Under the pieces are notes generated by a model. The model was not told the origin of the DNA. It saw only the letters and a list, made by a program, of their open reading frames with translations, and ran no database searches. From positions 3,906,001-3,970,000 of the forward strand of contig QYRS01000002.1 of NCBI GenBank assembly GCA_006503535.1: a stretch of DNA of 64,000 nt. Direction: 5' to 3'. This document shows positions 12,143 through 24,818 of the stretch, in pieces. The position numbers and the translations under genes are program-made. The stretch comes from Arthrinium phaeospermum (taxonomy: Eukaryota > Ascomycota > Sordariomycetes > Amphisphaeriales > Apiosporaceae). Positions within the stretch are counted from its first letter, which is position 1, and every line of letters starts with the position of its first letter.

Positions 12143-13233
12143 TGTCACAGAAACTTTGGTGGAAAAGTCGTTTGTGAGTTTGTTCATTGCCATCCGCAAC
12201 GGGCTGATTCTTCCAGTGTCAGCTCACTGGTTTGTCGGTTGAAATGGGCAGGACGAGGAGCGTGGACGGCAAAAGTATCGTCGGATTTTCTGTCGCTGGT
12301 CTTCGAATCGACCTGCGAGTTGCGCTGCGACGGAGGATACCCACGGGAATTTTTTGAGTGGGGCAAAGTTTCTGCCGGCCACTGTGGATCAGATGGTTTT
12401 GGCTCTTGGGGTCCATCGGTATAGCGCATTCACCGCCTTCGCTTAGGCCTTGCTTGGCCAATTACCAGCCCAGGTACTTTTGACTGGATGAACAGTCATA
12501 TACTCTACCGACATGCATTCTGGGTGCATCGACGTGATGCTTAACTTGAAAGCCATTTTACAAACGATATAGAAGATCAACTCCATGTACCAATGCGGGG
12601 TATTTTCTATTGAAAAGACCATTTTACCGGCCTCATTGCACTTCTGGTCAGGTCTGTGGGTTAAATGCGCCATCAGAGTCTAACAAGTGCCCAGTTGTTA
12701 CAGGCCAACCAGGCCGGTTTAGACCTTCATTTGTAATACAACAGGTACCTGATGCCAGAAGTGTGCTTCCAAGGCGAGAGCATGACTTTATGCCTCTTCG
12801 AACATCCAAATTGCAATAACGGATATTTCTCGCATAGCAGACTGCCTGGCACCAAGGTCGGCATTGTCGCACCTCGGACCTGCTCAGTTGTCCGGGCCGA
12901 GTGTGGATATTAGTTGACCGAAGCCCGAATAGTCCAGGACGGCCTCAGAGTCGGCGAGCCTATAAGAATATCCCGATATGACGACACCGAGCTATACTAA
13001 TGTAGTGATAACAGCATTGCTTTATAACCTCCATGGCCCCTGCCTGTCTCTCGAGGAACTTGGCCCTCGCTTAAAGACATCACTCCCGGCTAAAGACAGT
13101 ATCTGAACCAACACCAAACCCCCCCTCATATATGCACTCTTCGTGTAAGCCTTCCAATCACTAGTCCTTACCACTTGTAACCTACCTTCTCCCTCTTCCC
13201 ACGACTGCTCCCGTATAAGTCACCGCCGCCACC
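12143..13233. other. Divergent intergenic region (DBP4 / hydrolase)
   Basis: About 1.1 kb between two divergent starts. The part next to the hydrolase is pyrimidine-rich (CCTTCTCCCTCTTCCC) just before its ATG, as in many fungal core promoters. No gene or structured element was recognised. Confidence 0.6.
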
Positions 13234-13983
13234 ATGACCATCTCTGACTGCTGCCTCCAGGGCTTCGAGTGGGAGGGCACCCCCGCCGGCACCGACGGCA
13301 AGCTGGGCGCCAACGACGCCTACATCACGGGCACGAACCCGGACGCGGCCGTGCTGCTGGTGCACGACCTCTACGGCTGGCGGTTTCCCAACGTGCGGCT
13401 GCTGGCGGACCACTGGGCGCGCGAGTGTGGCGTGACCGTCTACGTGCCCGACTTCTTCGGCGGCGAGGCCGTCGACCTCCGGCTCGTCGAGGAGGACCGC
13501 TGGCCCGAGATCTGGCCTTTTATCAATAAGAACACGCGCGAGATCCGCGAGCCCGAGATCTTCGCCTGCGCGCGCGCCCTGCGAGAAACTTACAAAAAGG
13601 TCGGCGCCGCGGGCTACTGCTACGGCGGCTGGGCCTGCTTCCGCCTCGCGGCCAAGGAACACGACCCGCCGCTGGTGGACTGCATCAGCGTGGGCCACCC
13701 GTCGCTGCTGACCAAGGACGACATCGAGGGGGTCGCGGGCGCCGCCGTGCCGATCCAAGTGCTGGCGCCCGAGCAGGACCACGCCTTCACGCCGGAGCTC
13801 AAGCTGCACACGTTCCAGACGCTGCAGGCGCTCGGCGCGCCCTTCGACTACCAGCACTTCCCGGGCGTCGAGCACGCCTGCTTCATCCGCGGCGACACCC
13901 GGAAGCCCGGCGAGCGGGCGGCCATGGCGCGGGGCAAGAACGCCGCGGCGGATTGGTTTCGGCAGTGGCTCCAGGATGCTTGA
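13234..13983 (+). CDS. Dienelactone hydrolase family protein
   Basis: One uninterrupted frame of 249 residues. It is an alpha/beta hydrolase with the dienelactone hydrolase arrangement: nucleophile Cys129 in GYCYGG, acid Asp182 in PEQDHAF and His214 in PGVEHACF. These match the Cys-Asp-His triad of the family. An N-terminal VLLVHDLYGW strand gives the oxyanion-hole region. Family members hydrolyse dienelactones in aromatic catabolism or other small esters. The substrate of this copy is not shown by sequence. The start codon sits in a near-ideal eukaryotic context (GCCGCCACCATGA). There is no signal peptide, so it is probably cytosolic. Neighbouring genes do not form an obvious aromatic-catabolism cluster. 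Confidence 0.92.
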   Translation: MTISDCCLQGFEWEGTPAGTDGKLGANDAYITGTNPDAAVLLVHDLYGWRFPNVRLLADHWARECGVTVYVPDFFGGEAVDLRLVEEDRWPEIWPFINKNTREIREPEIFACARALRETYKKVGAAGYCYGGWACFRLAAKEHDPPLVDCISVGHPSLLTKDDIEGVAGAAVPIQVLAPEQDHAFTPELKLHTFQTLQALGAPFDYQHFPGVEHACFIRGDTRKPGERAAMARGKNAAADWFRQWLQDA

Positions 13984-14146
13984 ATAGGGGGTGTTAGGGA
14001 TAAGAGCATATGTTTTATGCACAACTTGGGAATTCTAGGCAATTACTTGACGAAATAAAGCTTGATTGGACTACTTAAGAAGAGGAAAAACATCGCTATC
14101 TGCGTGAAGACAAAAGAAAAACAATCACCATGCCTGCCCTACTAAA

Positions 14147-17100
14147 TCACAGCCCCTGCGCCTTCAAACACCGCGCGCCGTCGTTGTTGGAAGCCGGCCC
14201 GTTCGTAATCTTCTTTGGTGCGGCGCCGCCGGCCGTGGAGAGGGGGAACCGCCAGAGCTCGCCGCTGTTGTTCTCGGAGCTGTAGAGGAAGCCGTCGTCG
14301 GCGGCGTAGATGGCGCCCCAGACGCTCTTGCCGCCGAGGATGCCGCCCGCGAGGTTGCCGTAGTTGGTCACGGTGGCCCAGGCCTTGGTCGTGCGGTTGA
14401 ACTGCAGCAGGTACGTGTTGTACCGGATCAGCCCCAGGTTGAGCGGGTCGTCGTAGCCCAGCGCGTACAGGCAGCACGTGCTCTGGCCCGTCGACGCCAG
14501 CGCCGCGTTGGGCGCGTACGCCCAGTCCTGGATCGGGTACGCCGGCGCCGCCGAACCCGTCGCCGTCCCGCTCGCCACCGCCTGCCCGAACGTGGCGGAA
14601 TTCGGCCGCACGTCGAACTGCCACCACTGCTTGCCGTCCACCGAGGTCCAGAGGTAGCCGTTCTCGTCCACGTCGCCCGTGTTGACGGCCGTGGTGAGGC
14701 CCAGCGTCCCGAGCGTCTGCGAGTCGCCGTTGGCCGCGATCCGCAGCAGGTTGCCCGGCGTCGTCCCCAGCACCGCGTAGACGTAGTTGTCCAGGACGTT
14801 GTAGCCCATGGCGTCGATGGTGGCGCCCGTGCCCACGCTCTGCTTGATCAGCGTCTGGGTTCCGGCGGTGGTGATGCTCACGCGGATCAGCGACATGACC
14901 GTGGACGAGCCCGAGGTCTGCGGCTTGATCACGTACCCGTTCGGGTCGCAGGTCCAAGGCGGGAAGGCGGGAGACGTGGAGGATGTGGTACTGCTGCTGG
15001 TACGGCTGATAGTGCTCAGTGTTGTCACGCTTGCGCTGGATGTGACGGTGTTGGCGGATGAGACGGTCGACGTGGATGTAGCGACAGAAGAGCTAGAACT
15101 AGACGCCGACGTGCTTTGAGCTGACGAACTTTGAGTCGACGAGCTTTGGATGGAACTGCTCTGCGTGGACGTGCTCTGCGTGGAGGTACCCTGAGCAGAC
15201 GTGCTTTGCGTAGATGTGCCCTGGGTAGACGAGCTTTGGGTAGATGCACTCTGTGTGGATGTACTCTGTGTGGATGTACTCTGTACTGAGCTTGTCTGGG
15301 TAACCGTACTCGGGGTGGCGGCACTCTGAGTAGACGTGCTTTGGGTGGATGTGACCTGGCCTGAGCTGGTCTGGGTTGAAATACCGAGGCTGCTCGTCGA
15401 TAAGGAGACACTAGATGTGACGCTAGCAGACGTAGCAGTAGAAGAGGCTCCAGCCGATGACGATGTCAGAATCTGAGACGATGGCGTAACAGTGCTGCTA
15501 GTCGCACTCGTGATGACACTGAGACTACTGGCCGAATTGGATGGCGAGGACGCCGAGGATGGTGAAGACGCCGAAGACGCCGAGGATGCGGTATTAGTCA
15601 CCGAGCCCACCGAGGATTGGGACGAGGTAGTGGCCGTCACCGAAGTCCCCGTGCTGCTTGAGCCGCTGGCGCTGCTCGAGCTCGGGACAGAAGCCGACGT
15701 TGGGCTTACAGTGCTGGACGCAGATGCCGTCGTGGCGCTGGAGGCGGTGGTGCTAGCCGAACCTGTCGTAAGACTTGATGGAGTCGCCGAAGCCGAGCTG
15801 GTGGAAGTTGGCGAGATCAGTGTCGAAGTCGTAGTCAAAGCTGCCGATGTGGATGTCGTCGCTGTGGTACTACTGGTGGTGGATGAGGAGGCTGAAGCAG
15901 AAGCAACATCAGGAGAAGACGACGACGGCGACGAAGAAACGGTGCCTGATGAAGGCAAGGTACTGGCGGTGGCCGTGCTCGAGCTTGGCTGGCTAGATGA
16001 ACTCGAAGGCGACGCCGTGGGTATGCTAGAAGTTGAGCCCGCGGAGGCCGACGAGGCAGTAGGCCCTGCCGAGGATGTGGATGAGATTCCAGTGCTGGTG
16101 CTGCCCGAGCTGGCACTGACGCTGTATGGCGCTGACGATTGCGTGTCGCTACTTGGAGTAGAGATGCTGCTGGGCGTAGAACTGGTGGTGGGAGGTACAC
16201 TTATGCTGGAGCTACTGGTGACGACGGATCCACTAGTGAGGGAAGAGCTGGTAGGAGAACTATTGGATATGGATTCGCTGAAAGCGCTCGAGCTGCCGCT
16301 GCTGTATGACGGAGACGACAACTGTGTGCCACTAGACGTAAGACTGCTTGCAGTAATACTGTTGGAGGTAGAGCTAGCAGGGAGAGAAGTGCTTGTTGCG
16401 GAACCACTGTCGCCGGAGCTGCCGCTGAGTGAATTGCTGATGGTAGACGTAGTTGTGATGGAGCCGCTGGAGGAAGCTGTACTGGTAGTTCCAACGATAG
16501 AGCTGCTGCTGCTGCTGCCGGCAACAGAGCTGCTCATACTTTCAGACGCAGAGCTAGGGGCGACGGAAACGGTCGTCGAACTACTGTCGATGACACCGCT
16601 ACTAGGAGAGCTGGGCGAGCTGGAAGGACTGCTGATAGTAGACGTGGCTGTGCCCGAGTCGCTCAAGGAAGATGCACTAGTAGTTCCGGCAATAGAGCTG
16701 CCAGCATTGCTAGACGTAGCGCTAGGGGCGGGAGAACTGCTTGTGGAACTACTGTCGACGGAGCCGCTGTTGAGAGAGCTGCTAGTAGAAGCCGTGACCG
16801 TCGCGGAATCGCTGAAGGAAGCTGTGGGAGTAGTACTGGTGTCAGAGCTGCCGATGGTAGACGACGTACTGGCAACAGGGCTGCTGCTAGTGGCAGACGT
16901 CGTCTGTATGCTGGGAGTAGACGAAGAAGTATCCAGGTCGCTAGAACTAGTAGACGTGTCTCCAGATACCGATATACTCGAGGAACTGCTGGCGCGTGAG
17001 GTGGATGCTTCACTTTGGCTTGTGGTGGACATCGTTGATGAGACCAAGCTGTTCGACGAGCTTGCCACTGTCGACACGCTTGAACTTGAATCCGACTCGG

Positions 17101-20100
17101 TTGCTGTGGCCGAAGGAGTAATGGAGTCGCTTGACAGCTGACTTGAGAAGGACGTAGGACTTTCAATAGCAGAGGTCGAGCTTGGTCCGTTTCCAGAGGC
17201 GGTGGTATCCGTGTCGACAGATGTAAGCGTTGAAGAGGCCGACGTGGATGAGAATGTGGAATCTGATGTGGCTGACGAGGACGAGACATTCGTCGACGAA
17301 ATAGAAAACTCTGCCGAGGACGATGAGATAACATCTTCTGTCGAGGAGCTGGGGATGTCCGACGTTGACGACGAAGAGCCCCCTGACTCTGATGATGAAG
17401 TATCTGGGCCTGAGCTTGTCTCGGTTTGGGATATTGAGTCCGATGAGTTCAATGTTGCAGAGTTAGATGTATCAGGGGTAGAAAGAGTGGATGTCGGACT
17501 GACATCCACCGAGGAGCCAGATGCTGTTGCTGCTGATGAGATCTCGGAAGATTCGGTTTCGGTCTCCGTTTGGGTGGATGACAATTCTGATGACTCTGTT
17601 GAGGTGGTTGCGCTAACCTCCACCGAGGAGCTAGACGCTGTTTCTGCCGGTGAGATCTGGGAGCTTTCGGTTGCAGTCCCTGTTTGGGTAGCCGTGAGAC
17701 TCTCAGAACCAGTCGACAACGACTCTGATGACTCCGTTGAAGCGGTCGCGTTGTCCGTGCTCTCGTCGGCGCTGGAGGAGCTCTGTGTCGGGGACACACT
17801 GGACTCCTCACTGCTTTGAGTCACACTAGGGTACAATGAGCTCGTCGAGCCACCACTTTGGGACGCATCAGAGGTAGAAGCTATTTGGGAAGATTCCGAC
17901 GAAGCAGTGGGTGAGGGAGATTCCGAAGTTGCCGAGTCTAAATCGGTTCCTGAAGACATGCTCACGGTAGACTCGGTCGACTCGCTGGCTGTAGTACTGG
18001 AGATAGATGTATCCGTAGAACTGTCAGTACTGCTGTCGTCGGCTGAGGCGCTGCTCGAGGTGGAGACATCTTCATCTGTCGTAGAGGTGGCAGAAGAGTA
18101 GTCTGAGTCTGTCTGTGTGGACGTGATACTACCACTTGTTTCCACTGGCTGACTCGAGGTGCTCTGATCTTCTGAGGAAATAGTGGCCGTGGCAGATGAA
18201 ATGGTAGCCTCGCTAGACTCAGAGCCTGTATTTGTTTCAGATGTCTGAGTAGATACGTCCAAGCTGCTGGCCGATGAAATAGCCGAGTCCGTAGTCGATG
18301 TCTCACTTGAATCCTCTGTGGAGAGAGTTGCCGTATCAGTCACTGAGAGCTCGCTACTTGTAGAGGTGGCAGAATCAGACTCAGACGTGGCACCCCCAGA
18401 GCTGGTAGTCGAATCTGTCTCAGATGCCTGAGTAGATGTATCCGAATTGCTGGTTGATGGAACGGCCGAGTCGGTCGTCAATGTTTCTATCTCTGACATC
18501 GATGTGTCGCTGGAAATAGAGGCTGTAGACGACTGCTCGGAGACGTCTGAGCTCGAATCGGGCTGGGTGCTGGATCCGCTGCTTGATATGGTCCCGGTAG
18601 TTGGGGAATCAGACACCGAAACTGAGCTATCCGTTGTCGTACTCGTGGTTTCGGGTGCCTCTGAGTCTGTAGACGAGGCAATTGGCGATGCTGTTGAAAG
18701 TGTAGTTGACGGTTCCGTATTGGTTTCCGTGGACGATGAGCCAGTGACCGCGGACGAGTCGGTGTTGTCAGAGGAAGATGTCGACTCTTGAGTGGATTCA
18801 GAGGATGAGTCAGTACTGGAGTCTGACGTCGTCGACACTGTTGAGGCTGGCTCAGATAATGCCCCTGAACTTATAGACGGGGTGGTCAATGGTGCTTCTG
18901 AATCGGTAGTCGACGCTTCGGTACTAGAAATTGACTCCGTCTCTGTTAAAGATTCTGCGCTGCTGGATTCCATTGATGATGAAGTAGAGGCCGTAGACGA
19001 GCTGGTGTCATCCGCGGCGGATGATGTTGATTCTTGGATGGACTCTGAGGATGAATCAGAACTGGATTCTGGCACGGTCGATATTGTTGAAGTTTCCTCG
19101 GATGTCCCTGAACTTGTGGACGTGGCAGTGAACGGTTGGGTTGAAAGTGTAGTCGACGGCTCGGTGTTGGTGCTCGAATCCGTCTCACTTGAAGATTCTA
19201 CGCTACTGGTCTCTATGGATGACAAAGGAGGGTCGTTGAATGAGCTGGTGTCATCGGCGGAAGAAGTTGGTTCTGGACTGGTTTCCGAGCCTGAATCAGT
19301 GCTAGACGGCAATACTTCCGGTGTAGTTGAGGTTTGATCGATACTGGAGCTACTTTCGGTACTAGTGGAGGTCCCCGTATCAAGGCCTGTGGTTGATGAA
19401 GTTGGGATATCACTTGATCCCGTACCATCCGTTGTCGACACCGACTCCACGACCGACGAAATGCTACTTTCTGTGCCGGTGATGGTCGAAGAGTCGTCTT
19501 GTGTGGATGAGGGGGTGTCCGAGGTGGAGACGGTATCGCTATTATCTTGACTTGTAGACGACTCTGTTGGACCTCTTGTTGTAATACCAGAATCGGAGCT
19601 TTGATCGGACATGGCGGTAGTTGACGCTAGTGACGAGGTAGTACTCGTTTCCGCAACGCTACCACTGGTAGTCCCTTGATCGAGGCTGGAATCTGAAGAC
19701 GACTCAATCTCAGATATTGATGTAGATTCTTCGGATGTCGTAGCTGTCACACTATCAGTTGGTGATGTTGTAAGTGTAGAAGCTCCTCCTGTACCGGAAT
19801 CAGAGCTCTGGTCGGATGCTGTAATACTCGAATCCAGCGACGATGCAGTGGCTGTTTCCACAGAGCTGTCACTGGTGACCACGGTATCGATACTGGAGCT
19901 CGAAAATGACTCTATCTCAGATGCTGATGTAGAATCGACAGACGTTGCAGTCGTCACACTATCTGTTGGCGAAGTTGAAAGTGTGTCTTGGGATTCAAAA
20001 GTTGTTGATTCGCTTGTAATATCGGCGCTCGATGGCAGAATAGATGTCGAACTGGCTTCCGCATCTGTGGACATGGAAGACGGCGATTCTGTTGTGTCCG

Positions 20101-23100
20101 ACTGAGCAGAGCTCAAGTCCGTCACACTGCTGGTCATACTATCAGACCCACTTATTACCCCTATTTCGCTACTGCTTTCTGTAGGCTGGTATGTCTCCGA
20201 AGTACTTGCACCATCACCTGCGGTCGACTCCGACGAGGAAAAGTCGCCTGTCTCTGACGAAGCAGTCGGCGAAGTTGCGGTCTCAGACGGAACAAACGTT
20301 GTAGATGGAAGACTGGGGGAATCGTTGGAAACTGTGCTACTCGTATCGTCGCTAATCGCCGAGGATGTGTCCTGGTCGGTAGAAGTAAGAGCAGACGACG
20401 ACACCGTGCTATCGGAATCTGACTGGGAGATGGATGATGCATCTGTGGTACTTGCATCAGTCTGACCTGTGGTTGCGGACTCGTCGCCCCCTGTAGATGA
20501 ACTCGAAGTTTCCGGCACCGTATCTGACGCTTCAGTCCCTGAGTCTGCAGAAACTGAGGAGCTGATGGCTGTTAGACTGATCGTGGAACCCTCGGCAGTT
20601 GTGGAGATGGCCGATGTCGCTGGATCAATGTCAGAGCTGCCATCAAGAGAACCGGAAGAAGTAGTGGTTGTGCCCTGTTGCTCCTCAGAAGATGTGGTCA
20701 GGGGCAAGCCAGGTCCTGATATGCTAGTGCTTGATGGATTGGCGGTGTCTGATGTGTCACTACTGGCGGGACGGGTAGTCTCCGTGTCGGTGATAGTGGC
20801 TGAGTCTGTACTACTATCTTGAGTTGATGACAAGTCCTGTTCGGCACTCGATGTTGGGCTATCTGACGAGGGAGGCGCTGCTGACTGAGATGTATTACCA
20901 GTAGTATCCGATGCCGAAGGTGAGCCAATCTCTCCTGTCTCAGTTGCAGCTTGACTCGTCGCAGTACTGCTGGGAATCGTGGCTCCAGACGAGGAGTTAC
21001 CAGGAGAATTGCCTGTGGGCTGAGTACTTGTAGTCTCTGTGGCTGCTGTTCCTGCCGACGAACCCGGGGGGTCGCTGCTAGATTCGATGTTACTCGAACC
21101 CGGCTCCTCTGTCTCCGTTGCGATTTGACTCGTGGCGATACTGCTTGAACCAGTCGCTCCAGGTGATGTATCACTGGAAACGTCGTTTGTGGGCTGAGTG
21201 TTTGTAGTCGCTGTGGTCGCTGCTTCTGTTGACGAATCCGGAGTGTTGCTGCTGACTTCGGTGCCACTTATACTCTGTACGCCAGATGCGGACGAATCCA
21301 TCGTCGTCGACGGCTCTTCTGAACTACCAACACTGCTCACCTCACTGTTATTGCCCACTGCAGTCGAGGAAGAAGTACCCACAGTCCCCGGGAGGTCTGA
21401 GCTACCAAGAGTTGATGATTGCGATATGGGACTCTGAGTAGATGTTGTTGCCTCTGCCGGAGTGGTCAAATCGGTTCCCGAAACACCCTGAGATGGATTG
21501 TTTGAATCGGTGATGCTTGACGGCGATGGCGAGTCGCTTTTGGTCTGGTCCATCCCCGTGCCGGTATTTGAGGAGAGGCTTGTCTCTGAGCTAATCGAAA
21601 CCTCGGAAGATGGTCGACCAGACGAAGCTTCTGAAGTTGGTGGACTGGAAGTCATCCTGGATATAGGTGTCGCTGACGAAGAGCTTGTCTGATCTGGGGA
21701 ATCCGATTCCGGACTGTTACTGTTTGAGGATGGATTACCCGTAATCGTATCTGGAAAAAGCTGTTAGTCTGTGGTGCTACACCCTGTCTGCATGAACGTA
21801 TCTACCTTGAACAGAGTCTGACTGCTGAGTAACAACGCTTGGCGTAGTCGATACTCCTTGGTCAGATGGTCTTGTGGCAGTGGTAGTATCAGGCCCGGAA
21901 CTGGCTGACGTAGCGCCGCCCTGGCCACTGCTGCCCGTTGCATAGGAGGTCGGGGCTTGTGATGGTGATCCAGAGATGGGGCCACTACTCGAGGAGGGTG
22001 AGCCTGAAGCATCATCTGGACCAGTGTTCGTCGAGGCACCACTGTTACCCCCCGGATCCGTGCCGCTCGCGATAGACGCAGTTGTGGGACCAGACGAGAG
22101 TGGAGTGTCGGAGCTTGTGGGTACTGCATCCGAGCCTGTGCCGGTGTTGGAGGCCCCGGTAGCCTCAGGCGCGGTCGAAAGTTCGCTGCCCGGCCCTGGA
22201 CCCGTAGCCGCCGAACTGCTATAGATGGTGCCTTGGTTACCGGAAGAGGCTGTGGGAGTCAATAAGGAACCTGGACTGCCAGGAGACGAAGATCTTGTGA
22301 GGCTCGTGGTTTGATCTGCAGCGTCCGTCGAAGCTTCAGTGGTAGTGCCAGGTTCGATCCCAGTGTTGGTTGTAACCGGAATGGCAGATCCTGCGGACGA
22401 CATGGGCCCAGATACCGAGGTGGATCCACCACTTGAGATAGGTCCAGTGGACTCGCCCCCTGTTCCTGTCCTTGCAGTACTGCCAGCAGAAGACTCCCCT
22501 GTATCGGTCTGGGCTCCACCAGTGTCTGATGCATCTGAAGTTTGCTGCGTTTGTCCCGTCTCTGGCCCACTACTTAGTCTAGTGCTGTCCGTCTCCGGGA
22601 AGGAGGTAACTCCATCCGTCGCGGATGTGCTGCTAGAGACACCGACAATGACACCATCCTGGCACTGGCTCGCTGTGGGAAGTTAGCAACAGCCTGGAGA
22701 CTAAAACCCAGGGGTTTTCTCTAAGGGTGTCTCGGTACCTTTATAAACCACCAAAACAACAGGCGAACAGTCTTGAGGGCCCCCAGCGTCAGTAAACACC
22801 GCATACACCGTCTCGTTGCCCACCTGGCAAAAGGCCGCCCGGCCCTCATAGAACGCCTCGTTGTCCCACTGGAGCCTATCGTCGACGACGGAGAACAGGG
22901 TCGAGATGGATCCACCCGGGTAGTTGGCGAGGTCGATGTAGTCGACCCCGGGATCCACCGATACAGGGCGTCCACGCCGTTGGAGTTGCCCGTTGCTCTG
23001 GCGGAAACGGACGGCGTTGGAGCAGCTGTCCGGGTTGGGGTCTCGGCTGTCGCCCACGAAGCCCGGGTCTTCGTCGCGCTTCCGTAGTTCGCCTTTGGGA

Positions 23101-24170
23101 CGCACCCGAGGTGTTTGGCTGGCCGGGCCGAAACTCGCGATCGCTTCGATGCTCAGGATGACTTGGGACGCGGTTACGCTTGATGGGCCCTGGGTGGTCA
23201 TGGAGGCTGGCTGGTTGGACGTGGCTTCGGCAGGTGCCTGCGACGTGGGTATGGGGTCGGTTGGCTCCTGAGAGGGTGTCTCCGATCCGGGCATGTTTGT
23301 CGAGGCCGGCAAGCTTGTGCCAACAGGAGTTGTTGCCGGACCTTCCTTCGAGGTGGAAATGACGACACCTGTGGGGTTGGTCTCACTCGTTCGACTTGCC
23401 ATCGATGGGTTCAACACAGTAGGCCCTATCGTCTCTATTGTGGTTGCGACGAGGCTCGAGCTCGCATTCCCAGGACCACCTGAAGGTCTCGGCGTGCTGC
23501 CTGCACCAAGCTCCGTACTGTCCTGACCGATATCGCTGGCTCCACCACTATCCATGCCACTTGTCTGGCCCGGCGTCGTCGGGATAGCCCCGGCCGCAGA
23601 TGTGGGGGCTGTAGGATCGCGACCGAGACTCGCGTCGGATTGAGTGAAGGCCCCGTAGGGGCTTGTCTCGGTCTCGGTACCGGCCGTGCTCACAAGATCG
23701 CCGCGACTGGTATCGGGCGGATTGGTTAAAGGACTGTCTGACGACGTTATTCCCGCGGATGGAAAAGCATCGGGCTCGTCGCCAGTCTTGGCGTCTGACG
23801 TAGCACCAGGAGTCGGAATAATGGAGTGGTTTAGGTGATTGCTCATCCCGTGCCCAGGGGGCTCGGAAGTGCCGAATGACGACAAGTCGTTCCCGGCCTG
23901 GCCAGGAGTTCGAGTCTGGGTCTGTCTCACCTGAGAGTCGGGGTAATAGAAGGCTGATGAAAACCGCTGGGCTGTCGTGTCGTCGCGAGTGTCGCTCGAG
24001 TCTGCCGTGATCGTCACGAGGATGGTGGTGATGTATGTGTAGCAGATGGACTTGGCCCCCTCGCTCCCTTCATCCCGTGCGTCCTCGACCCCGAGCAATT
24101 GCTGTTCGCATCCTGCTCGATTGAGCTTGGACGCCGCGAAGAACCAGTACAGCAACAAATGAACCCTCAT
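14147..24170 (-). CDS. Giant Ser/Thr-rich mucin-like surface protein
   Basis: Three exons (24170-22739, 22672-21806, 21750-14147) keep frame and give 3300 residues. The start MRVHLLLYWFFAAS looks like a short signal peptide. Residues about 365-480 form a Cys-containing globular domain (DPGVDYIDL, LQWDNEAFYEG, FCQVGNETVYAVF) that resembles a domain seen in many fungal wall proteins (I think DUF7908, number not certain). Roughly 490-3025 is almost entirely Ser/Thr with Asp, Glu, Ala and Gln, built of degenerate repeats. The last 270 or so residues are a compact domain with GDVDENGYLW and AADDGFLYSSE motifs, which I recognise as DUF6923-like. There is no C-terminal hydrophobic GPI signal. Such proteins are secreted, heavily O-mannosylated and serve in adhesion or as wall mucins. 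That role is inferred from composition. A GPI-type protein starts divergently 648 bp away. Confidence 0.85.
15105..15360 (-). repeat. STQS-type tandem repeats within the mucin gene
   Basis: Fifteen or more degenerate copies of a STQSTS-type hexapeptide and its 18-bp DNA unit lie just upstream of the region encoding the C-terminal globular domain. Other larger repeats occur further along the same exon. Copy number here could vary between strains. Confidence 0.8.
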
Positions 24171-24818
24171 CGTACTTCTCCCCGAAGGGACGATAATATC
24201 CAGCTCCAGGGCATCCAGGGCATGCGAACGTGAAGCCGGCAGAACCGCATCATGCCCCGAGCTGGGTGATCTTGCTGACGTCCTCCAGCAAGGCCTCCCA
24301 TAAAACAAGTAGCCATCTATTGCTGGTAATTTTGTTTATCACGCCAGGTGTCAATATTGTGACAGATCTAGAGCCAGTCGCCCGACGCCACCAAAGAGAG
24401 ACTACGCCACGATGTCTCAGATAACCTTGATTTAGTGTGCGCGAGGCGATCCGGGGACCAATGAGCCGACTTCTTGATCGATCTTCTTTCCCGCAAGACA
24501 TTCCAGCGGCCGCGGTACTTGCTTGATTTGACGCGGAGCCATCGCCGGCACATGGGGTGGGGACGCTCCGCCCCTATCTCCCCTTGCGGCACAATCTAAG
24601 ACAACTGCTTTCGTCCTCATGCCAGCACGAACATGCAGTAAACAACAAAGGTGCTTCAGCGTGACAGTATGGTGAGAGAGAGAGAGAATATGCGACAGGG
24701 ATGAACCGCCATGGCGACAACATATCCGTGTTCTCGATATCTCAATCTATCAGAAGAGATAACTTCTATGTAGCAGTGGACACTTTGCGCCCCCCTTTTT
24801 TTTCTTTGCTTTTACGCC
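24171..24818. promoter_or_regulatory. Shared divergent promoter of two surface-protein genes
   Basis: This 648-bp gap separates the start codons of the giant mucin-like gene (minus) and the GPI-type gene (plus). A short GA-repeat (about 24671-24686) and a T-rich run (about 24797-24807) lie towards the plus-strand gene. I could not assign a specific transcription-factor site. Co-regulation is an inference from the arrangement. Confidence 0.5.

Noticed and set aside
13168..14022. 284-codon minus-strand frame over the dienelactone hydrolase
   Set aside because: Antisense shadow. The plus strand has a full catalytic triad.
15492..17141. 549-codon plus-strand open frame rich in Val, Glu, Leu and Asp
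   Set aside because: It is the antisense of the Ser/Thr-rich exon. Biased TCN/AGY/ACN codons keep the opposite strand open. No domains or start context.
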